Under the pieces are notes generated by a model that did no database searches, was not told the origin of the DNA, and worked only from the letters and a program-made list of their open reading frames with translations. A program made the translations under genes and the position numbers. From the NCBI GenBank assembly GCA_002786025.1, contig NHNW01000045.1:62001-126000 (forward strand): 64,000 nt of DNA, read 5' to 3'. Of the stretch, positions 35,635-45,658 are shown piece by piece. This stretch comes from Zasmidium citrigriseum. Taxonomy: Eukaryota > Ascomycota > Dothideomycetes > Mycosphaerellales > Mycosphaerellaceae. Position 1 is the first letter of the stretch; each line of letters begins with the position of its first letter.

Positions 35635-36327
35635 ATGGCTCACCGGTTCAAACAAGTTCAAGAAGCAATCCTTCGATCTCTACACAGACTCAAATCTCCA
35701 ACAAACTTGTCGACTTGCAAAGCACTGCTGAACAGTATGATTCACAAACTCTGGGAGCCCGCTACTCCTAGCCCGCAAGGTGAATAGAATCTTTGACCTC
35801 TTGCTCCGCTAGACTAACGCTCAGCGTCCAGACATCATTGATTGCGAGGCTATAGCATTCGAATGGGCTGAGAGCTATGATACAAAAGACTGGGAACGGC
35901 TAGCACACTGTGTCGCTCCGCTACTCTACGTACGCTCGCTCGTCTTCTCCTTCGCCGGCGCTGACTACCGCAGCTCGACTACCGCACAGTCATGGGTATG
36001 ATCTGGGAATCAATTCCAGCGTCCGGCTTCATCGAGCTGGCCTCAAGCCCATACTTCCTTGGCAACATGCGCATCAAGACTCAACACTTTATCGGAGCAA
36101 CCAAGTGGGGACAAACGGCCAAAGATGAAATCACAGGCTACCACCAGATGCGAGTTGCGCACCAGAAGTACAAAGATGATTCCTTGAGCGAGGTGCAGTA
36201 TCAAGGTCATGCTCATGGCAAAGCAACAATCATCTACCGAAGAGTTGATAGGGAGTGGAAGTTCGCTGGCCTTGTGCCCGACATTCGTTGGTCTGAGCAG
36301 GATTACGATAAGATCTTTCAGCAGTAG
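35635..36327 (+). CDS. Scytalone-dehydratase-like protein (MdpB type)
   Basis: This NTF2-fold dehydratase is in anthraquinone pathways thought to remove water after SDR reduction, giving the deoxy product. Exons are 35635-35779, 35832-35929 and 35974-36327, 198 residues; an internal ATG at 35737 would give 164 residues, nearer the family length. The family core is intact: '[21 protein letters not shown]' region with the Tyr/Asp pair, '[14 protein letters not shown]', '[14 protein letters not shown]' with catalytic His, and '[12 protein letters not shown]' with the second His. The first acceptor was placed after CCAG at 35831 because the nearer AG leads to stop codons. It fits between the SDR and the downstream enzymes of the same pathway. 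Confidence 0.87.
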
Positions 36328-36928
36328 ATTTAGATCTTTCATCGTAGCTTGGTCAGAATGTCAATGACTTGAGTCGTCAACCAAATGGCCCTTCTGCACC
36401 TGATTCTTCAACACCTAGTGTGCGGCAGGACGTGAGGTCAGAAGGGCTGCGCGCTTTACCTAATCGGGTCAGCCCGTGAGCCAATCAGAATTAGCCCGTT
36501 CCGAGTCAATACCCCGACAGCAGGGCAGACTTAGCGCATGTGTCGGGTGAAAGGAGATGGGAGAATGCTCATTCGCTGATAGATGCGGGCACCCAGCGCG
36601 TGAAACTTTTCGTCCTCCCAGGTAGAAGGAGGTTGAGACGATCAATGAATCTTAATCAATATTTAGTTCAAATTGATGAGTCCGACAGAACAGACTCATG
36701 ATGGGGATGTATGGATCTGAGTGGGATGAAATATACGAACGTGGATGGCTTCAAATGACGTGATCTATCTTATCGTAATATGCCATGCAATGTGTTGTGT
36801 ACTTGTGTACCGCTAGACTACCATCATGGAAGGCAGTCGCCATCGCCGTACGCTCGTTCAAGCTACTGTCTTGCTACTGTGTCTACGTTGATGGCTCCGA
36901 CCATTCTGTTGAACAGCTCTCTGTCTCA
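36328..36928. other. Intergenic, convergent 3' ends
   Basis: No gene is seen. TTAGCCCG at 36491-36498 and AATCGGGTCAGCCCG just upstream resemble the promoter motif seen elsewhere. The genes on both sides end here, so a promoter role is not obvious. Confidence 0.4.
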
Positions 36929-37529
36929 TTATCCAGTGGATAAATACATCTTGGGCACCATGACAATAGCTGCTGCCGTCAAGGGCAGAGAAGCTCGGAC
37001 TGCATGATACCAAGCCCATTTGTCCAACACCGCATGAAACTTTGTATGGGTCCTCACATCAAGCTGTGCATGTTCTTCGAACTTTTGATTCTCCGTTTCC
37101 GTTTTCATAGCGGTCACTCTTCTGTCCAGTGGAAAGATGAAAAGCCTCTCCCACCAAGCAACCTGAAGCAGCGTCAGGCTGGCACCTGCGTAGAACTTCC
37201 ACAGAGTGACTTGTGTATCAACCGAATGTCGAGAGACTATGGCAGCAATCAAAGCCAGAGTGACTGCCCAGCCGGCATTGAGAGGCTCGAGCCAGCGACC
37301 GCCTCGTTGCCAAGTCTCTTCGAACTGCGCAAGAGCGCTGGACGAGGTATTGAGTTTGATGATCGGAATGACCCAGAGGTTGAAGCTCCATGCAATTCCT
37401 GTAGGCGTGCATCAGGCTAGAAAGCTCATCGTTTGAATGGATAGACAAACCGGACGTGAATAGAAGAGCAATGATTACAATCCACTGCACGGCTCCCAGA
37501 ACCTCGAAGGTAGTTGCTGGTATGTGCAT
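36929..37529 (-). CDS. DUF1772 / anthrone-oxygenase-like membrane protein (second copy)
   Basis: This 182-residue membrane protein with about four helices appears only after splicing exons 37529-37451 and 37398-36929. The junction gives 'LLFTSGIAWSFNLWVIPIIK' and the coding length is divisible by three. Helices are visible at 'VLGAVQWIVIIALLFTSG', 'AGWAVTLALIAAIVS', 'LWKFYAGASLTLLQVAW' and 'SLPLTAAAIVMVPKM'. 'RGGRWLEPLNAGWAV' followed by a Trp-rich loop, and the overall size, fit the DUF1772 group that contains HypC and anthrone oxygenases. It is clearly diverged from the other DUF1772 gene at 40187. Function could be anthrone or related hydroxyanthrone oxidation; the family assignment is by pattern only. 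Confidence 0.66.
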
Positions 37530-38098
37530 GATTGTTCCGAGTGGCAGAGGCGGATCTAATCTCAGAGGATCAATGAAGTCTTTGGGAGAGACCTCGTCGT
37601 TTTGTCAGAGATCATTGCAGTGCCTTCAGACCTCCCAAGCCCGTCGCGTGAAGAAGAGAGGCATCGCTGGGATAGAAAGGCCCCGCGATTGAATTGTTCC
37701 GTCGACAACGATGTCGGAACATATGGCTACATGTCCATTTGAACTTCTTGTCACAGCCTACTTGCAGTCAGAGGTGTGTGCTCCACGCACTGAAGTCCCG
37801 CAAACACGGAGGTCTGAAGACTACGCCACAGCTAGGGCCCAGAATGAGAACGCTAAGATTGGAATGGGCGAAAGACCCTTGATCGATGCTCTACAATACT
37901 TTCTTGATGTAGATGTCAATATGTTTCACTCGAAATCGCTTGCATTCATCGCTGCATTCTAATTGCAGTCGCGTACGTTACCCGAGCTGTACGACCATGC
38001 CGTGAACTCATGCGCTGCTCTAAACTAGTGCCAAGTTGTTGCGAGGCAGCCGTTTGTCTCGCAAATTCTGAAGGATCAACTCCCTCCATCTCCAGCAC
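37530..38098. other. Intergenic
   Basis: Should hold the promoter of the DUF1772 gene at 36929-37529. A plus-strand ORF at 37711-37962 has no recognisable features and was not called. Confidence 0.4.
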
Positions 38099-39820
38099 TC
38101 AAAGCGTTTCTCTAGGCTCCATCTTGCAGTAAGCAGGTGGAAGGGCAAACTTGGTGTCAGAATCCAACTCGGTATCCATTCTCTGTCGTTGAACGGCATA
38201 TGGGTCAGCGTTGCCGTCCTTATCACAGCTGGTCCACTTATAGAGAGCCAAAGCATGAGCAATGATGATGCACTGCTGCATCTTAGCCCATCGCTGACCA
38301 GCACATGGATGCATGCCAACACCCCAACCGAACCCTATATTCACTCGATTAGCAACGATCATAGATTAAGTTGCCTGGTCTCGAGTACTCACATCCATGT
38401 GGCTCTTGCTTGAACTCCTCACGGCCCTCGGTGAATCGCAGAGGGTCAAATTTCTCCGGCTGAGGGAATAGCTTCTCGTTGAAGTTCAACCCGGTCGAGT
38501 TGTATACGGCAAACGATCCGGCAGGGATCACTTCATTCGATTCGGGAATTGGAATTGCTTCACCGGAGACGTTGAGACGGCCGACACCAAACGACGTCCA
38601 AACACGAATGACCTCGTACAGGCAAAGCTCGAGCGATGGAAAGGCGGTCTCCCAGGCCTTCAGCGGGATCGACTTCAGTCTCTCCACGAGAGGCAGGTCC
38701 TTGTCGCTGTTGTGTCTGTCCGCAGCTGCAACTATCTCCTGATAGACTTTCTCCTGCCAGTCGGTATGGATGGCCATGGTGTTGATCAATTGCGCGACGA
38801 TGATGTGGGCATTCGTCGTTGTGATGAAACTCGCACTGACGCAGAACTCCTCAATGTAGGAGTAAGGGTCGTTGTTGTCGATCATGATCTGAAGAGCATC
38901 GTTCTTGTAAACGCTGCCATACTTCTTCCTCTGGTTGTAGAGATCCCGGTACACACCGATAAGGCCAGATCGAGCGAGCTTGCGTCTGATCATACTCGGC
39001 TCAGGGATCCAGTGGCAGAATGCATAGAAAGGACTGTACGAATGCAAAAGGGTATCGAGATAGCCGGATGCCTTGGCAAAAAGCGTTGGATCGTTGGCAA
39101 AATCGTCTGCAAGGAAAAGCCGTGTGTTCTGTTTGAAGACGATCCGCCAGATCTCGGGCGAATTGACCACTCCAGATGGATTCGCGGGCAGTAGTTCTTG
39201 GAAGAACGTCCGAGCGTCGCCAACAACGCCAGAGAGCGCTCGCTCGAGTCGTGGTGTTTTAAGCAGACTGAGCAGCGTGCGAAGGAAGAAAGTGTTGTTC
39301 CTTGCTCGATCTCCAACGGCATGGAAAATCTCATGGATTGGGGGCCAGAAATGGAGACCAAACGCCAAAAGCGACTGTGCAGCCACGAAGTCTAGCTGAG
39401 GATGTTCAAAGAACATCTTTCGAGCAGCGATACCAGAGATTCCGACGATGTGACGTTTTCCTTGCCAAAAGCTGAAGTTGCCGGTCTTGGACTCTTTCAA
39501 CGCTCCTTGCCAAAAGCCCCTGAAAGCACTCCATCAGTAGCCATTCTCTACATTGCATATGGTCTATCTCACCATGGTCGAGTGACAAAGCCGATTGATC
39601 CAAGAATCGGATGTGTGTCCGATGTGAACTTTGGTGCTCGAGGGTGCACTGAAGGACGATAAATTTGATACGCCAGAAAGACAACAAAAGCAGTCACCAT
39701 GCCGACCAAGCTCGTTGTGACTGGCGACTTTCCAGCCATAGCTGCATAGGCTGCAACATAGTGTACTTGCGACACTTGTGGGTCAAATAGCGTCTGGTTT
39801 GCGGTCGACTCGTAATCCAT
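38099..39820 (-). CDS. Cytochrome P450 monooxygenase
   Basis: This membrane-anchored P450 of 536 residues has exons 39820-39573, 39519-38393 and 38334-38099. The N-terminal anchor is 'LVGMVTAFVVFLAYQIY' followed by a proline-containing hinge. The ExxR pair is in 'LCLYEVIRVW', the 'EKFDPLRF' segment replaces PERF, and the heme loop 'FGWGVGMHPCAGQRWA' with the cysteine ligand is split by the second intron. The I-helix is unusual, 'SFITTTNAHIIVAQLIN', without the normal A/G-G-x-D/E-T-T. That pattern is found in P450s of the CYP7/CYP8-like and other atypical clans. It could hydroxylate or couple anthraquinones (cladofulvin uses a P450 for dimerisation), but nothing in the sequence fixes the reaction. 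It is divergent from the anthrone oxygenase. Confidence 0.9.
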
Positions 39821-40186
39821 GTTGGCGAGGTTCAGGTAAGGTTCGTGTCAGCCTGAAGGCGGTCACCACGACCCTACGACTGCGGACGAAGATGCCTTTC
39901 AATGTTGATTTACTCCAATTTGTTTCCCAGGCAAGTACAGTCAGCATTGGAGTCGAAGGTTCGATATCTGCCGAGCAGCATTAGCCCGACGCATGACTTG
40001 AAGCTTTAGCCCGATCCCAAGACGAGGCTTTACGCTCCGCACCACGGGACTAGCGTGTGTTTGAATCTCACCCCGATGTGCATCCATTGTTCGGAGTCTT
40101 TTGGAAGTCTTCGATCTTTGCTTCCCAACTCTCTTCCGTCTCCAGTGCCACTCAGTCCCTTCTCACTCCATTCATCGGCTACCAAA
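39821..40186. promoter_or_regulatory. Divergent promoter P450 / anthrone oxygenase with repeated motifs
   Basis: Holds TCGAAGGTTCGA (TCG-N6-CGA, arms TCGAA/TTCGA) at 39953-39964, TTAGCCCGA at 39981-39989 and TTTAGCCCGAT at 40005-40015. The same two motif types occur at 14989-14999 and 15060-15071. It is a candidate pathway-regulator site cluster. Confidence 0.55.
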
Positions 40187-40762
40187 ATGGAAGACCAAGG
40201 CACAAGACTTGCACAGGCTGTTGGTATCGCAGCACCCGCTTTTCTCTCGGGTGAGATACTCTCATTCATGAGACTTCGGAATTTTGATGCTGAAGTCAAA
40301 GCAGGCTTCATCTTCTCCTTCAGCCACGCCGGCGTCCCCACCCTCAACGTCGCACCGATCTCCACGCTCGTCCACGAGTTCAAAGTCATGTACAACATCG
40401 GCAAAGCAACAGCACCACCCCTCGCCATCGGAACAGCACTCTGCCATGGCTACATGGCCTACAGCACCCGAGGCTCGACCAGGCTTATCGCTGGCGTAGT
40501 CTCGCCATTCGCATTGCACACTTTGGCGGCGCTTTATGTTGTGTGCATCGTTCCGTTTACGCTGCTTTATATGGATCCTGCAGTGAACAATAGATTGCTG
40601 GACCTGGGTGCTCGAGTTGAGCGAGGAGAGACACCGAAGGAGCTGGAGACGGATGAGAAGGCCCTTCGTCAGAAGTTGATCAGGTGGCGAGGATTGAATC
40701 TCTTACGAGCTTGTGCGGTGGGAACGAGCGCTATGCTTGGGACGATCGCAGTCTTTGCGTGA
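40187..40762 (+). CDS. Anthrone oxygenase (DUF1772, HypC / TpcL / MdpH2-like)
   Basis: This is a small cofactor-free membrane oxygenase that in relatives converts emodin anthrone (or norsolorinic anthrone) to the anthraquinone. I place an in-frame 54-nt intron at 40251-40304, leaving exons 40187-40250 and 40305-40762 (173 residues). Splicing restores the family pattern 'AFLSGFIFSFSHAGVPTL'; without it the ORF is still open and reads 18 extra residues. 'MYNIGKATAPPLAIGTALCHGY' is the conserved helix pair, followed by 'FALHTLAALYVVCIVPFTLLYM', an acidic loop and a final helix ('LLRACAVGTSAMLGTIAVFA'). It shares a promoter with the P450 and completes the PKS, thioesterase, decarboxylase, oxygenase set. 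Confidence 0.85.
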   Translation: MEDQGTRLAQAVGIAAPAFLSGEILSFMRLRNFDAEVKAGFIFSFSHAGVPTLNVAPISTLVHEFKVMYNIGKATAPPLAIGTALCHGYMAYSTRGSTRLIAGVVSPFALHTLAALYVVCIVPFTLLYMDPAVNNRLLDLGARVERGETPKELETDEKALRQKLIRWRGLNLLRACAVGTSAMLGTIAVFA

Positions 40763-40946
40763 ACAGAATATGATTGGATGTCCTTTTTCGGCCGGCACTG
40801 TTCACTTTCGAGCTCTTCGTGCAGTTTCTTTGCATTTGTGCAAAACGCAGGTCGTCGTCCCCATTTGGGGGTTAGGGGAACGAATGAATGCATTTCAGAG
40901 TTTACGTTTGATATCGAGAAAGCATACAGCTTCATCTCTCATGCCA

Positions 40947-43900
40947 CTACGCCTGATCCAAAGACTGCGCGAGACACATAGCATAGTAGGCTTTCTTGTT
41001 CCTCATCAGCTCCTCATGTGTCCCAGCTTCAGCAATCTTCCCATCCTCAATCACGAAAATGACATGAGCATGCTTGATGGTACTCAGCCGGTGCGCCACA
41101 GCGATGGTTGTGTATCCTTCGGTCGACGCCGCTTCGTCCAACGCTTGCTGCACGATCCTCTCACTTTGTGTATCGAGAGCTGAGGTCGCCTCGTCAAGAA
41201 GCAGAAGGCGAGGTCTACGGATAAGAGCCCTGGCGACTGCAATCCGTTGACGCTGGCCTCCTGAGAATTGCAGACCTCTGGATCCACATTCAGTCTGCAG
41301 GCCTTCTGGCAATGAAGAGACGAACTCGAGGACATTCGCTTTCCGGCATGCATCTTCCACTTCTTCGTCGGTAGGTTCATAGTCAAGACCCAAGGTAATG
41401 TTGTCTCGGACAGATCCAAGATACAAGGGAGGCTCTTGCTGCACCAATGAGATCTGTTGACGATACAGCGAAGGAGACATCTTTGCAATGTCCTCGTCGC
41501 TTACTCGGATGGTGCCATTGGTGGGATCGTAGAACCGTTCCAAGAGTCCAACGATCGTGGACTTCCCACAGCCGGAAGGTCCTACAAAGGCTGTGTGAGT
41601 ACGCGGGTCGATGTCGATCGAGACTCCACGTAGCACCTTGGCCGTGCTTCGCTGCTTGTAACTGAATTCGACGTTATCCAGACTGATCGGCCCAGGCTTC
41701 GGTCCCCGATCCTTGTTTTCTTCAGTCTCCCGGATGTGTGGCTGGATGGTCCTCAACCACAGGATGTAGTTGGCGCTGCCGATCGCTTTCGTGATAGAGC
41801 TCGTGTACGAGAAGTACTGAGCTGCGGCCTGACCTCCAAAGAGGACCGAGATGAAGATGACGAAGAACTTTGACACCGTATACTCGCCACTGGCTATGAG
41901 CCGTGATCCATACCAGAATCCTAGCGCCATGACCAGGTAGTCAGCGGATTGCGAGAAGGCGTAAGGCACCAGAGTGACGAGAAGGCTCTTGTTTATTCTC
42001 GACACAATCCCATCAATGATCTGGTTATACTGTTCCAGTACATGCCCTTCCATTGCCAGGAGACTGACAGTCCGGATTGAAGTCACAGCTTCTGTGGCCA
42101 GAGCAGCGGATTCTGTGAACATTTCGCCCGTGGCTTCCTCCAGCTTTTGATCAATTCGGATGCGAATGTACCCAGAGCCAATGATGACGGTCAAGCCACC
42201 AAAGACGACCACTAAGCCAAGCTTCCAACCAAATGCGATCGCAACAGCACTGCTAGCCACAATATTGACGAGAACGTTAACGATCAGTCCAAGGTTTGTC
42301 GACATTAACTCCTGCAGTGACGATGGCACTGATGAAAGTTTAGACGTAATGGCTCCAGAAGAGTTCTCCGGGAGATCATAGAAGTCCTGGTCGAAGGATA
42401 TAATCCGCTGCAGCATTTCCCATCGGTAGCGTCTGGTAAGCGTTTGTCCAATCTCGTTTGAAGCCGCGCCAATGAACCAGAATGCCAGAAGATTCACCAA
42501 AGCCAGAACAAAGAAGAGGAGTGCATAGAAGTTGGCGTGACTTTTTGCTTCCGATCCAGTCAAGGTGAATGTGTTGATGAGCCGCGAAAAGATGATGGCT
42601 TGTGCGGGATACGAACCACCAGCAAGGAGACACCCGATGCCAATGATCATATACCAAACATAGAGGTCCGGATGCTCGGCAAGCATGATGAGGATGCATC
42701 TGAGCAAGGAGTACTCAACTGTTCCAGCTCGGAGGTGTTCCGACTCTCGCTGATCCGCAGTTGCGGTGGCATGAGAGGAGATGGACTGCTCGTCGCGAGG
42801 TGCAAAGTCGTCTTCCTTCCCATCCTGTGATATTCTTGCCTCCTCAGGTAGCAATTGCGATCCACCTTCGGCGCCTAGGTCTTGAGCGCGAACCATTGCC
42901 GCATAGAGGCCATCCAGCTCCAATAGCTCACTATGCGATCCTTGTTCGAGTATCTTGCCATTCGCCATTACGCATATGTTGTCGGCGGCCATTACTGTTG
43001 CAAGCTTGTGTGCGATTATCACAGTTGTTTTGTTGGCAGATACGCGGTCCAGGGCATCTTGAACGACCTTCTCGGCTCGAGGGTCCAAAGCGCTCGTGGC
43101 TTCGTCGAGGAGAAGAATCTTGGGATCAGAAACAATGCTCCGTGCGATGGCTAGTCTTTGGCGTTGCCCGCCGCTCAACATGTTCGCCCTCTCTCCGACC
43201 TGCGTGTCATATCCATCAGGCAGACTTTCCACAAAGCCATCTGCGTTGCTAGCAATGCAGGCCTCTCTAACGAGTGATATCTGAACGTCTCTTGGGAAGC
43301 TTTGCTGCTCATCGGTGAGTCCCTTGGCCACATTCTCGAAGATGGTTCCGCGAAACAGCGTGGGCTCTTGTTGAATCAACCGCAAATTCGTCCGTAGCCA
43401 CTTGACATTGTAATTGGAGATGTCTTCTCCGTCCAGCAGAATGTGTCCCGACGTCGGGTTGTACCTATCGAACAAGGTCAAGTCAGCCTTTGCGATCTCC
43501 TCTCAATACTGTTGCTTGAACGCACCATCTCTCGAGGAGACCGACTAGTGTCGATTTGCCACACCCACTAGGGCCTACCAGAGCTGTTGTCTTGCCAGCA
43601 GGAATTGTGATGTTCAGGCCCTGTAATACTTGTGCGGTGGGTCTGCTGGGGTATGCAAAGTCCAAGTCACGTATCTCGATGCTTCCCTCGCAGGAAGTTG
43701 GACGCTTGCCACCAGCGGCTAGAGGGTCAAGATCTGAAGGCTTGTCCATGATGGCAAACAGCTCAGCAGCAGCAGAGGAGGCATTTGAGACAGCTGATGC
43801 CTGCGGGAGTATCAGCAGCACTGATGTCGCACCCAATGTCACAGACAACACCACTGTGAAGACGGTTCCAACGTTGGGCACCTCGCCGCTCTGGTAGAGT

Positions 43901-45036
43901 CGGAACCCTTCCCAGAATGCGAGTGCCGTGCCGCACATGACCAGAAACTGCTGGCCAGAGAACATGACGCCGTAGATTGGCGTCTTCTTACGGCCAACTC
44001 GACGGGCTTCTTCCAGGAATTCGTCGTATTTTGCCAAAATTTTGGGTCCAGCTCCAAAGGCGTGTATGGTCTTGATCGAGCCGAATGCATCCTGTGCAAG
44101 TGTGGCTGCATGAGAATAGATACGTACCTATGGGTCACATTAGCTATGAAAGTGAGTGCAAGAGGCTTCAGCTCACGATTCTTGTCTCAATTGGTGCGTC
44201 CAGGCTGACGCATCCTCCGATGACTAGCACAGTCGCGGGTATGATGCTCATCGTGATCAACGCTAATTTCCATTGGACAGCAAGAGCCACAACGTATGAC
44301 GAGAAAAACAATGAAACACCTTCGACGAAGTGATATAGTTTCTCCGCAATGCCTTGGTCAATACGATCACCATCTAGGGGCATGTGTCAGTAGAAACTCC
44401 AAGAAAGTACAGCACGGACTTACTGGTAGTGACCTGGGTCGCAGGAGATCCATTGCCCTTCTCATCAAAATGCGAGATGTCTTTTCTGAGGAGGCTTTCC
44501 AGAAAGGCCTTCCGCAACGAGCCCGTAGTACGAGCGGCCGCCGTGCAAATCAACAATGTCGCCACATAGCTGATCACGAACCTCCCAATGAACAAGTAAA
44601 CAAACCACAGAACCGTATGATTGATCTTGTGTCTGAAGTTGTCTGGGGTGATGGTGCCTGACGCAAATTGGTTAAAGGTTGCTGTGGACTGGCCGAAGAT
44701 CAATGTCATCAACGGCAGCGAAGCACCCACAACAGCGGCTCCGATTAGTGCCAGTGTATACAAGGTGCGATCATAGCGATCTGTGTACCGGAAGATGCGC
44801 TGGGAAATAGTCAGAGAAAAGGTCTAATGTGATTCGAGTAAGATGCTCACAAGATAGTCTTTCAGGCCGCCTTGGACTTCGTCTTCCGCATCCGTGGGTG
44901 AGGTGTCGACATGATCTGTGGAAGATTCTTGCTTCTCTCCGTGAGGAGGCATTTCTGTGCCGGCGGAGCTCTGCATTCTCAAGTCCTGCTTTTCGCCATC
45001 GTGCACGCTGATTGCGGCCTCTTTGCTCGGTGACAT
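40947..45036 (-). CDS. ABC transporter, ABCB/MDR full-length exporter
   Basis: This plasma-membrane drug-type exporter of 1292 residues has two TMD-NBD halves. Exons are 45036-44851, 44799-44424, 44373-44177, 44127-43526 and 43464-40947. NBD1: Walker A 'GPSGCGKSTLVGLLERWYNP' (split by the last intron), signature 'LSGGQRQRLAIARS' and Walker B 'ILLLDEATSALDP'. NBD2: 'GPSGCGKSTIVGLLERFYDP', 'FSGGQRQRIAVARA' and 'LLLLDEATSALDT'. Both H-loops are present ('VIIAHKLAT', 'IAVAHRLST'). The N-terminus is hydrophilic ('MSPSKEAAISVHDGEK') and lacks a signal. It probably exports or detoxifies the metabolite alongside the MFS transporter at the opposite end of the cluster; a general multidrug role is also possible. 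Confidence 0.95.
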
Positions 45037-45658
45037 GGCTCATGAAGCTTCTTCCCACACTCTCAGGTTCCTTGGGGGGGGTCGACCTCGATGTCAATCT
45101 CGTAGACTGAGGAGCAGCGTGAACGCCATGCAACGAGACTGCAAAGATTGGCCGATGGAGCGCTTCACGGCCAAGCCGGCATCGCCTAGAGCATCCCGCC
45201 TGCATTTCAACGAGGCTGCAGACCCTTTGTGCCGTATGCATCGTCATTGTGTTGGCGTTGATGAATTGTTGCGAGGAACGAGTTCGGCAATGGAGTGGTC
45301 ACGGAAGACGCGCTAAGTCTTGGCAGCACGTGATCCAATCTCCCGAAGTCCCAATCCTTCGGGACGTATCAACTGAACCTCACTCCATCAACAACATTCA
45401 GCCACACTCATCGTTGGCATGGTCGGTGCAGCAGAGTCACAATGGAGTCGCATCAATGCGAATCGGTGCTCGAAATGGCCCATCTCGTTCGCGCCATGCG
45501 GCCTCGCCGCACGACCGTGGCGGAGATCGCAGTACAATGTCTGAACCGAAAGACTATATAACATTCAACATGCCTTGTCACTGTACAACATTGATACAGC
45601 AGCATTAAACCTCTTCAATCCAGAATCGAGTCTTCAGCCCAATCGAAAGTCGGTCGCC
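45037..45658. promoter_or_regulatory. Divergent spacer ABC transporter / DUF1254 protein
   Basis: Holds the promoters of two outward-facing genes. A G-run (GGGGGGG) lies at about 45074-45080. No TTAGCCCGA motif was seen. Confidence 0.4.

Noticed and set aside
37711..37962. 83-codon plus-strand ORF between the DUF1772 and P450 genes
   Set aside because: No signal peptide, domain or splice partner; composition is unremarkable.
1074..40186. Search by eye for AflR consensus TCG-N5-CGA in the cluster promoters
   Set aside because: No exact copy was found in the five divergent promoters read; only TCG-N6-CGA variants. A complete computed scan was not possible.
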